From positions 186,001-250,000 of the forward strand of contig CAZMGV010000005.1 of the NCBI GenBank assembly GCA_964565925.1: DNA of 64,000 nucleotides, in the 5' to 3' direction. Source of the DNA: CAZMGV01 sp964565925. Lineage in GTDB: Bacteria; JAGRBM01; JAHCIT01. Position 1 is the stretch's first letter. Every line of letters begins with the position of its first letter. The position numbers and the translations under genes were made by a program. Below the pieces are notes generated by a model. That model did no database searches and was not told the origin of the DNA. It worked only from the letters and a program-made list of their open reading frames with translations. Below, piece by piece: positions 7,876-15,166 of this stretch.

Positions 7876-8814
7876 ATGGACCGTAATCTCGCCCTTGAAC
7901 TGGCACGGGTAACTGAAGCCGCCGCAATAGCCGCTTCCAGGCTGATGGGCCGCGGGGACGAGAAGGCAGCCGATCAGGCCGCCGTCGACGCCATGCGTTC
8001 GCGCCTGAATACGATTGAAATGCGCGGCACGGTCGTGATCGGTGAGGGTGAGCGCGACGAGGCCCCGATGCTCTACATCGGCGAGCAGGTGGGCAGCGGC
8101 AAGGGACCGGAGATTGATATCGCCCTGGACCCCCTGGAAGGCACCACGATCACGGCCAACGGCCTTCCGAACGCACTGGCGGTCATCGCCATGGCGGAGA
8201 AGGGCAATCTCCTGAATGCTCCGGACACCTATATGGAGAAGATCGCCGTCGGGCCCCGCGCCCGGGGGAAGATCGACATCAACCGTCCCCCGGCGGACAA
8301 TCTGCGGGCGGTTTCGGACGCGCTCGGCAAGCCGGTTTCGGATCTGACGGCCATTATTCTCGACCGCCCCCGCCACAAGGAACTGATCCAGCTGGTCCGG
8401 GCCACCGGCTGCCGGATCAAGCTGATCGGTGACGGCGACGTGGCCGCCGCCATCGCCACCGCCTTCGAAGAGAGCGGCGTGGATATCCTGTTCGGTATCG
8501 GCGGAGCCCCCGAGGGGGTGATTGCCGCCGCAGCGCTGAACTGCCTGGACGGCGACATGCAGGGCCGCTTCAAGTGGCGCAACGAAGAGGAAAAGGCCCG
8601 GGCCCGCAAGATGGGAATCACGGACCTGGACAAGGTTTACCAGCTTCACGAACTGGCGAAAGGTCCAACCATGTTCGCCGCATCGGGGGTGACCGATGGC
8701 GATCTCCTGAAGGGGGTCCGCTATACCCGTCACGGAACCATCACCCATTCGCTGGTTACCCGGTCCCAGACCAAGACGGTCCGGTTCATCGAAACGCACC
8801 ATCACATTCGCTAG
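7876..8814 (+). CDS. glpX: Fructose-1,6-bisphosphatase, class II
   Basis: 312-residue GlpX enzyme, hydrolysing fructose-1,6-bisphosphate to fructose-6-phosphate in gluconeogenesis in the cytoplasm; the metal-dependent, lithium-sensitive-phosphatase fold. Key blocks are the metal site IGEGERDEAPML (about 56-67), LDPLEGT (about 88-94), the IGGAPEGV loop (about 200) and the C-terminal RYTRHGTITHSL. ATG 7876 gives the family-typical opening MDRNLALE; an in-frame TTG at 7867 sits only 3 bp from the GGAGG and is less likely. The GGAGG lies inside a 12-bp palindrome (7853-7864), which could mask the ribosome site. A strong terminator follows the gene. Confidence 0.95.
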   Translation: MDRNLALELARVTEAAAIAASRLMGRGDEKAADQAAVDAMRSRLNTIEMRGTVVIGEGERDEAPMLYIGEQVGSGKGPEIDIALDPLEGTTITANGLPNALAVIAMAEKGNLLNAPDTYMEKIAVGPRARGKIDINRPPADNLRAVSDALGKPVSDLTAIILDRPRHKELIQLVRATGCRIKLIGDGDVAAAIATAFEESGVDILFGIGGAPEGVIAAAALNCLDGDMQGRFKWRNEEEKARARKMGITDLDKVYQLHELAKGPTMFAASGVTDGDLLKGVRYTRHGTITHSLVTRSQTKTVRFIETHHHIR

Positions 8815-8833
8815 GACTTCCGCAGGTACAACG

Positions 8834-8864
8834 AAAAACGCCAGCCGGGGGGGCTGGCGTTTTT
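8834..8864. terminator. Bidirectional rho-independent terminator
   Basis: An 8-bp GC-rich stem (CGCCAGCC at 8839-8846 with GGCTGGCG at 8852-8859) is flanked by A5 on the left and T5 on the right, so it works for both strands. It lies between convergent glpX (ends 8814) and the chemosensory operon (last stop at 8897). Confidence 0.85.
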
Positions 8865-8896
8865 CATTCGGCACCGGACTGCCGGGCTTCTTCAAG

Positions 8897-9277
8897 TTAT
8901 CCCTGGATGTTGAGCAGATCCTTGACGGTGGTAAGCACCTGCGCCGCCTGGATGGGCTTGGTGATGTAGGTGTTGGCTCCCAGCGTCAGCGCCTTCTGGC
9001 GGTCCTCGGCGGCGCCTTCGGTCGAGATGACGACGATCGGAACCGTCCCGTGGGCGGCATCCTTGCGGATCAGGGTGATGAGCTTGATGCCGTCCATGAC
9101 CGGCATGTTGATGTCGGTGAGCACGAGATCGAATTTCCGCTCCGACATTTTCTTCAGCGCATCGACGCCGTCGCCGGCCTCGACGATCTCGAGGACGCGG
9201 AGGCGCTTCAGCGCGAAAATGATGAGCTGGCGCATGGTCGGAGAATCTTCAACCACGAGCACATTGAAATTCGCCAT
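8897..9277 (-). CDS. cheY: CheY-type response regulator
   Basis: 126-residue single receiver domain. The acidic pair E10-D11, phosphoacceptor D55 (LTDINMP), S85/T86 (VVISTEG) and K107-P108 (ITKP) are all present, so it should be phosphorylated by the CheA encoded in the same operon. It is the last gene of the 13-gene reverse-strand chemosensory operon, 21 bp after the GAF-protein gene. As a stand-alone receiver it could act on a motor or on another protein. Its output is unknown because no flagellar or pilus-motor genes are in view. Confidence 0.9.
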   Translation of the reverse strand: MANFNVLVVEDSPTMRQLIIFALKRLRVLEIVEAGDGVDALKKMSERKFDLVLTDINMPVMDGIKLITLIRKDAAHGTVPIVVISTEGAAEDRQKALTLGANTYITKPIQAAQVLTTVKDLLNIQG

Positions 9278-9298
9278 CGTCGCTTCCCGGTTCCTTTC

Positions 9299-10120
9299 TT
9301 ACTTGCTCAGCAGGTTTATGAAACCCTGGATTGTGTTCAGCTTGCGCTCGGACTCCGAGTACAGCTTCGAGGAGAATATGGCCGTCGCCGCATGGCCCGC
9401 GAGCAGGGTAAACAGCTCGTAGTCCACGTTGGCGAAGTGCGTTTTCTGCTGGAGCAACCGGTAAATCACGATTACCCCGATCAGCTTGTCCTTGATCGTC
9501 AGGGGGATGGCCACGAGCGGATTGGCAACGTCGAACTTCTGCTCGGCCGGGATCTCCTTGACGAAGTAGTTCTCTTTCGACTGGGCGACCTGGCCCACGA
9601 TGCCCTGACCGACCGGGGCCGGGGGGATATCGGTCACTTCGCAGCCTTCGCTCGCCACCGGCTCCAGCTGGTTCGTCTTTTCGTCCAGCAGCATGACCGT
9701 GAACACTTCGGCGCCGATCAGGTTGATCACGATTTCCAGGACGATCTGGAGCACTTCCTTGAAATCGAGCGTCGAATGAAGCTGGTAGCTGGAAATGTAG
9801 AGGTTGGCGAGGTTGTTGTTCTCTTCCTCGATCTCGACATAGCGGGAGGCGAAATCCTGGTTCTCGGCTTCGATCTCGCGGAACCGGGTGACGATCTCTT
9901 CCTTCTCTTTCCGGAGCCGTTCGATTTCGTTGAGCAGCGAACGGGCTTCGTCAGAAACCGGCGCGGAGGAGGCTGGCCGCCCGGTGGAGCGCTCCAGGTC
10001 GAGGATTTTCAGCCGCAGCCGTTCGTTCTCGGCAAGCAGTTCCTGGGCGAAGTCCGCGCTTCGCTTGAACATCTGCAGGAACTCTTCCCGCTTGGTCAGG
10101 CTGTCGTCTTGATCGCTCAT
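9299..10120 (-). CDS. Coiled-coil GAF-domain protein
   Basis: 273 residues. Residues about 8-105 are heptad-rich and charged (ENERLRLKILDLE, then a second stretch with RLRKEKEEIVTRFREIEAEN), predicted coiled coil. They are followed by a GAF domain (about 110-255, with VMLLDEKTNQLEPVASEG, VGQGIVGQVAQ and VAIPLTIKDKLIGVIVIYR). There is no kinase, cyclase or receiver output, so it is probably a sensory or scaffold component feeding the Che pathway. The open frame extends upstream to 10201, but ATG 10120 begins a sensible protein and leaves a 49-bp gap from cheB. It is the penultimate gene of the operon. Confidence 0.82.
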   Translation of the reverse strand: MSDQDDSLTKREEFLQMFKRSADFAQELLAENERLRLKILDLERSTGRPASSAPVSDEARSLLNEIERLRKEKEEIVTRFREIEAENQDFASRYVEIEEENNNLANLYISSYQLHSTLDFKEVLQIVLEIVINLIGAEVFTVMLLDEKTNQLEPVASEGCEVTDIPPAPVGQGIVGQVAQSKENYFVKEIPAEQKFDVANPLVAIPLTIKDKLIGVIVIYRLLQQKTHFANVDYELFTLLAGHAATAIFSSKLYSESERKLNTIQGFINLLSK

Positions 10121-10169
10121 CAGTAGTGTTCGAAACCTGCTGGTTTTATGGCCCGGATTCCGTTTCCGG

Positions 10170-11312
10170 TCAACTCCGTTTTGCCTTTGCGGACCGTTCA
10201 CCCAGCTCCTTCACGCGGGCGGGGATCTGGTCAAGCGGGGCGACCACGTCGGCGGCGCCTTTCCGGACGGTTTCCCGGGGCATACCGAATACCACGGCGG
10301 AGGCCTCCGATTCGGCTATAACCGGCGATCCGGCCTGGTGGAGCTTCAGGGCTCCGGCGGCCCCGTCGTTCCCCATGCCGGTCAGGATAATACCCAGCGC
10401 CCGGTCCCCGCAGGCCCGTTCCACCGAATGGAACAGCCGGTCTACATTAGGGACAAAGCCCGACTGGGTCTCGGGGGCGACCACATCCACCCGGTATTTC
10501 CGGTCCGAAATCCGCTGGATCACGAGGTCGGACCCGCCCGGGGCGATCCGGAACGAGCCGTTCACAAGGCGCTCGCCGTCGGTCGCCTCCCGGATATCGA
10601 GCCCGGTCAGGCGGCCCAGCCGTTCGGCGAAGTGGCGGGTAAAGCCGGGCGGCATGTGCTGGGCTATCACGACCGGCGCGGTCACGTTCCCGGGCCAGTT
10701 CTGGAGCAGATATTGTACGGCACTCGGACCGCCCGTGGAGGTGCCGATGGCGACCAGTTCGACTTCGCCCGACTGGGTCGTCCGGGGTGGCGGCCTGATC
10801 TGCGGCGGCATGAGCGGCGGCAGCACGGGGTTCAGGTTCCGGGAGACAGGTTTCAGCTCCGCTCCGGGGAACCGGACGTTGCCGATACGGACCTCGGCGA
10901 TGTTCTCGATCTTGAAAAACAGCTCCTCCTCGATCGACTGGATGGAGGCGGCGGTCTTGGAGCCGGGCTTGCGGATGAAGTCGACGGCGCCCAGTTCCAG
11001 TGCGCGGAAGACGCTGCGGTCCTCGTCCCGACTGCTGACAACCACCACCGGGACCGGGTTCGACTGCATGATGATCCGCAGGAAGGTGAACCCGTCCATG
11101 ATCGGCATCTCGAGGTCGAGCGTCACGATGTCGGGTTTGAGCTGGATCGCCTTCTTGAGGGCGTCCTCTCCGTTGCGGGCGACGCCGACCACCTCGATCG
11201 AATTGCGGGACTGGAGGATTTCGCTGAGCGCCTGCCGGTTGTACGACGAATCGTCTACCACAAGCACCCGTATTTTCCGGGCCAGAGCCTTCGCGGTTGT
11301 CCGGGGTTTCAT
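10170..11312 (-). CDS. cheB: Chemoreceptor glutamate methylesterase CheB
   Basis: 380 residues with an N-terminal receiver domain (about 14-130, phosphoacceptor D66 in TLDLEMP), a proline-rich linker (about 150-182) and a C-terminal methylesterase domain (about 185-370). The catalytic triad is visible: S192 in GTSTGGPS, H219 in AQHMPPGF and D316 in TGMGNDG. It removes methyl groups from receptor glutamates (and deamidates glutamines) for adaptation, countering CheR. The ATG overlaps the cheR stop by 4 bp (ATGA), implying translational coupling. Confidence 0.95.
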   Translation of the reverse strand: MKPRTTAKALARKIRVLVVDDSSYNRQALSEILQSRNSIEVVGVARNGEDALKKAIQLKPDIVTLDLEMPIMDGFTFLRIIMQSNPVPVVVVSSRDEDRSVFRALELGAVDFIRKPGSKTAASIQSIEEELFFKIENIAEVRIGNVRFPGAELKPVSRNLNPVLPPLMPPQIRPPPRTTQSGEVELVAIGTSTGGPSAVQYLLQNWPGNVTAPVVIAQHMPPGFTRHFAERLGRLTGLDIREATDGERLVNGSFRIAPGGSDLVIQRISDRKYRVDVVAPETQSGFVPNVDRLFHSVERACGDRALGIILTGMGNDGAAGALKLHQAGSPVIAESEASAVVFGMPRETVRKGAADVVAPLDQIPARVKELGERSAKAKRS

Positions 11313-12178
11313 ACGGGCTTCTCCCGTACCGGCTTCTGGTAAACCATGTCTTTGTCGAAATGGCGGAGCATGAACCGCGTGGAAAGGTTCAGAAGCGATT
11401 CCGAATGGCCGAGCAGCAGGAACCCGCCCGGATTCAGCTTGTCGTGAAAGAGATCCACGACGTTCCGTTTACTCGCCGGATCGAAATAGATGAGTACGTT
11501 GCGGCATAAAATTATGTCAACGTCGCGGAGGAACGACAGCTTGGCCCTGTCGAGCAGATTGACGGCGCCAAAGGTGACATTTTTGCGGACCTTGTCGGAA
11601 ATCCGGAACCGGCCGTCCGCATACCGTTCCAGATAGCCGTCCATCCGTCCCGGCGGCACGCCGCGCAGGGAGTGTTCCGTGTAGATGCCGGCCCGGGCCT
11701 TGGCGAGAACCTTCTGGTTGATGTCCGTGCCGACGATCTCGATCTCCCAGCCGGCAAGCCCCGGATATTCCAGCATCATCATGGCGAGGGTGTAGGGCTC
11801 CTCGCCGCTTGAGCAGCCGGCGCTCCAGAACTTGATCCTGAGGTCTCCGCGAAGCCGCTTCTGCTTGATGACTTCAGGCAGGATCTGCTCGGTCAGGGCT
11901 TCGAGCTGGTAGCTTTCCCGGAAAAAATAGGTTTCGTTGGTCGTCAGCAGCTCGACCATGTCCTCGAGTTCCTTTGGACCCATTGGATCATACCGAAGGA
12001 ACTGCTCGTAAGCGCGGTAGGTTTTCAGCTGCCGCAGCTCCAGACGCCGGTAGAGCCGCCGTTCCAGCAGGAACTTCATCTGCTCGTCGAAAAAAAGGCC
12101 GACCTTCGCCACCAGGAAATCCCGGATCAGCCGGAACTCTTCTTCCGACATGCGCGGGATTGTATCGGTGGAGTTCAT
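11309..12178 (-). CDS. cheR: Chemoreceptor methyltransferase CheR
   Basis: 289-residue SAM-dependent methyltransferase that methylates glutamates on the chemoreceptor. The N-terminal helical domain contains TTNETYFFRE (79-88); the SAM-binding motif SAGCSSGEEPY spans 119-129; DIILCRNVLIYFD carries the later catalytic-domain motif. There is no TPR extension. It overlaps the HEAT-protein gene upstream and cheB downstream by 4 bp each, so the three are tightly coupled. The MCP in this operon lacks a C-terminal NWETF-type tether, so CheR recruitment is probably direct. Confidence 0.95.
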   Translation of the reverse strand: MNSTDTIPRMSEEEFRLIRDFLVAKVGLFFDEQMKFLLERRLYRRLELRQLKTYRAYEQFLRYDPMGPKELEDMVELLTTNETYFFRESYQLEALTEQILPEVIKQKRLRGDLRIKFWSAGCSSGEEPYTLAMMMLEYPGLAGWEIEIVGTDINQKVLAKARAGIYTEHSLRGVPPGRMDGYLERYADGRFRISDKVRKNVTFGAVNLLDRAKLSFLRDVDIILCRNVLIYFDPASKRNVVDLFHDKLNPGGFLLLGHSESLLNLSTRFMLRHFDKDMVYQKPVREKPV

Positions 12179-14172
12179 GTGCGTTTCTGGGCGATCTGGT
12201 CGAGCGCGAACCGGAGCGCTCGGTGTACGAGGGCGTCGCTTTCCGCGCGGAGCCGGTCCATCAGCAGGGGGCGTGCCTGCTCTCCCAGATGCAGGGCGTA
12301 AACCTGGGCGGCTTTGCTGCGAATATCCCAGTGCTCATGTTCCATGAGGCGGGCAAGCGGCGTGCCGGTCCCGGATGCCATGGGTACACCGGCCAGCGCC
12401 TCGAGTGCGGGCAGGACGACGTCCACGTCCGTGCTTGCCAGCAGTGGCAGTGTCGTCTCGACCAGCAGCACGGGGTTCTTGCGCTCCAGTGCTTTCAGGG
12501 CGGCCGAGACAAGCGGCGGCGGATTGTCCCCTCTGCGCAGAAGCACCACCAGCGGATCCGCCGATTCCTTTTCGGTGCGGTTCCCGAGACTCCGGACGGA
12601 ACCGATCCGGACCCACAGATCGGAATCCTCAAGCGCGGATTTGAGCACTTCGACGACCCGTGGGTGGACGATCTTGCCGATGATCTCCACGACGACGCGC
12701 CGGACCTCCGGCGATTCGTCCGCAAGCAGCGGGGCGACCGCCTCAAACGCCCCATCCAGTGCGTTCGGATTCAGGGAGGTGACGGCCGTGGCCCGGACTT
12801 CGGGATCGGGGTCTTTAAGCAGGCGGTACAGGGCGGTGCGTGAGTCGGGGGTGGCGACCGCAGCCAGCGCCGTCGTAGCGGCCGCCCGGGTAAAGGGCAC
12901 GTCGGCCGCCGTATGAGGGAGCACATGCCGGCTGACTGTCTCTGGGTCCTGAGACGCAAGGCACTGGAGTGCGTAGGCCGCGGCAGCCCGGACGTCCGGA
13001 TACGGATGGGCGAGCAGGACGGCGATATCCGGAATGGCCTGTACCGTGGACAGCTGGCCCAGCGCCCGGGCAGCGCCTCCGATCAGGTGCCCGTCGCTCG
13101 AATCGAGAGCGTCTATGAGCCGGGAGACGGCGCCGGTGATATTCGCGGTGCCGAAGGCCCGTGCGAGCAGCGATTTTTCGCGTTCGTTGGCCTGATCCCA
13201 GGTCTCGATCAACTGATCGCTCAGGTGCGCGGCGAGCCGGGCCAGGGCAACCGCCGTCAGGTCCGACAGCTCGTCGTCCTCTGCCATCGAAACCAGTTGC
13301 GACAGGGAGGCCGGGATCGGAATAAAGCCAAGCACATCCACGCTGGCCCGCCGCAGGGTGATGTCGCCTGACTCGAGGGTCTGGGCGATGCGGATGACCG
13401 TGTCGGGCGTTGCCTTCTGGGCCAGAAAGGCACTGATCCGGGGCACCAGGTTCGGGTGATTCCGCACGAGTTCGCTGAGCGCCAGGGTCGCCGCCTCGCG
13501 GGAAGACCGGGCGCGGTCCAGAATGCCGCTGGCGACGATTTCCACGGCTTCGGGCTGACGGCCCGAACGCAGGGCGCGGAAGACACCCGGACGCAGTACG
13601 AGCTGCGAGGCGAGCGTCTGAAGGGCGGTGAGCGGGATTCTGGCGTCATGGGCGGCCAGCGCTTCCAGGGCTGAAAACTTCAGGGGAATATCGCCGGTAT
13701 CCAGCAGGCCGGTCAGCACGGAATCAACCGAAGCGTCGTCGAAAAGGCCCAGCCGCTCGACGGCAACGAGACGCACGTTCTCGTCGGTATCCTTCAGGCG
13801 GCCGATCAGCGCCGGGATCGCGGCCGGTGAGCGGATCTCGCCGAGCACGTTGGCGGCGAATATCCGGACGTCCGGATCGGGGTCTTCAAGCTTCAGAATA
13901 AGTACCGGCACCGCGCGGTCGCCGATCCCGGCCAGCAGTTCCGCGGCAGCGTTGCGGCGGCCGACGTTGTCCGGGTCGGCGATGGCCGTGATCAGTTCGG
14001 GGATAAGAGCCGAGAGATCGGGAAAGGCATGGCCCGCCTCGACCGCGGCTTTCCTGACCCGCCATTCACGGTCCTTCAGGCTCTCGGTAATCAGGGCGAG
14101 CGAGCGGGGCGATCCGGCCGCCTGGGCCAGATCCTCGAGTTTCTGCTCTACTTCCTGATCATGCGGTTCCAT
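12175..14172 (-). CDS. HEAT-repeat protein of the chemosensory operon
   Basis: 665 residues made almost entirely of about 18-20 HEAT/PBS-lyase-type helical repeats, with the recurring pattern of D-P-D-x-x-V-R followed by A-x-x-x-L-G; examples are DPDPDVRIFAANVLGEI and HPYPDVRAAAAYAL. No catalytic motif, signal peptide or membrane segment is present. Such solenoids are scaffolds or protein-interaction surfaces. Its position between the zinc-ribbon response regulator (19 bp) and cheR (4-bp overlap) suggests it organises or modulates the signalling complex, perhaps as a CheR/CheB partner. That is inference; HEAT proteins occur in some deltaproteobacterial che clusters but have no fixed function. 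Confidence 0.85.
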   Translation of the reverse strand: MEPHDQEVEQKLEDLAQAAGSPRSLALITESLKDREWRVRKAAVEAGHAFPDLSALIPELITAIADPDNVGRRNAAAELLAGIGDRAVPVLILKLEDPDPDVRIFAANVLGEIRSPAAIPALIGRLKDTDENVRLVAVERLGLFDDASVDSVLTGLLDTGDIPLKFSALEALAAHDARIPLTALQTLASQLVLRPGVFRALRSGRQPEAVEIVASGILDRARSSREAATLALSELVRNHPNLVPRISAFLAQKATPDTVIRIAQTLESGDITLRRASVDVLGFIPIPASLSQLVSMAEDDELSDLTAVALARLAAHLSDQLIETWDQANEREKSLLARAFGTANITGAVSRLIDALDSSDGHLIGGAARALGQLSTVQAIPDIAVLLAHPYPDVRAAAAYALQCLASQDPETVSRHVLPHTAADVPFTRAAATTALAAVATPDSRTALYRLLKDPDPEVRATAVTSLNPNALDGAFEAVAPLLADESPEVRRVVVEIIGKIVHPRVVEVLKSALEDSDLWVRIGSVRSLGNRTEKESADPLVVLLRRGDNPPPLVSAALKALERKNPVLLVETTLPLLASTDVDVVLPALEALAGVPMASGTGTPLARLMEHEHWDIRSKAAQVYALHLGEQARPLLMDRLRAESDALVHRALRFALDQIAQKRT

Positions 14173-14191
14173 GCCCGTTGGGGTTGCTCCG

Positions 14192-15166
14192 TCAGGACGT
14201 CTGCTGTTTGGTGAAGGAGGTGATGTATTCGCGGATGGCCTGTTCCAGGTAGTCGCTCGACTTGCGGACCGCTTCGGGAACCCGCTGCTTGTACATCTCC
14301 CGCGCGTCGTCGAACTGTTTCTTGAGGAATTCGTCCATCTTGTTGGTTCGCAGGCCCTCGGCCAGCAGTTCCTGGCTGTAGAGGGCGATATCGCTCACGA
14401 TGATTCGCGCCAGCCGCTGGGCGTTCTCGTGCGCTGCCGGGGAGGACTTGCCCCTGAAATCGTCCAGTTCGGGCTTTTTCAGGATGTCTTCCTGCGACCG
14501 GGAGAGATGCGCCTCGGGGGCCTTCTCCGAGATCATCGTGCTGCCGGTATCGGCCGTTCCGGTCTCGGCGGGAGGCGTCCTGGAGCTGTCCTGGCGATTC
14601 AAGTTGTAGATCAGCTTGTTGATCTTGGGCACCAGCATGTCGTGCACGTGGTGTTTCTCAAGGTAGTCGTCGCATCCGTAGAGCTGGGTCGGCGACCGCT
14701 TGTAGCGTGCATGGTTATAGATCGACGCCATCAGGATGACTTTCGGTGTGCCCAGAATGTCGTCCTTTTTCAGCCGTTCGGCGAGTTCGAACCCGAGTAG
14801 TCCCTGCAGGGCCACGTCGGAGATCATCACCTGGACGGGCTGGCTGCGGAGAATCTGGAGAGCGCTATCACCGTTGGGGGCCTCCAGAACCTTCATGCTC
14901 TTTTCGGCCGAAATGATATCGATCAGAAGCTTGCGGACTTCGGCAGAATCGTGGGCGACCAGCACCACCGGAAGCGTCAGTGAGGGAGCGGGTTTCGCCG
15001 GTGCCGCGGGTCTGGCGCCGGCCGCCGTCGGGGCAGGGGCGGCAGGTTTCTTGCGAACGACAAAGACGGTGCTGCAGGCCGTGCAGCGGAGCCGGACGCT
15101 GTCCGGAATGGGACCGCGGCCGGACAGGTCGTAGCGGGCCTTGCAGCTGGGGCAATTGACGATCAT
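14192..15166 (-). CDS. Zinc-ribbon receiver-domain protein
   Basis: 324 residues. The N-terminus is an MJ0042/zinc-ribbon finger with C5-x2-C8 and C28-x2-C31. A Pro/Ala linker (38-64) leads to a receiver domain (about 66-185) with phosphoacceptor D117 (MISDVAL), S148 and K171. The usual acidic pair is H72-D73 instead of Glu/Asp-Asp, and the conserved Lys is followed by His rather than Pro, so phosphorylation chemistry may be altered. A helical C-terminal region (about 235-324) contains no known output domain. It overlaps the MCP gene by 4 bp upstream. Possible roles are a phosphate sink or a zinc- or nucleic-acid-binding adaptor. Confidence 0.82.
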   Translation of the reverse strand: MIVNCPSCKARYDLSGRGPIPDSVRLRCTACSTVFVVRKKPAAPAPTAAGARPAAPAKPAPSLTLPVVLVAHDSAEVRKLLIDIISAEKSMKVLEAPNGDSALQILRSQPVQVMISDVALQGLLGFELAERLKKDDILGTPKVILMASIYNHARYKRSPTQLYGCDDYLEKHHVHDMLVPKINKLIYNLNRQDSSRTPPAETGTADTGSTMISEKAPEAHLSRSQEDILKKPELDDFRGKSSPAAHENAQRLARIIVSDIALYSQELLAEGLRTNKMDEFLKKQFDDAREMYKQRVPEAVRKSSDYLEQAIREYITSFTKQQTS

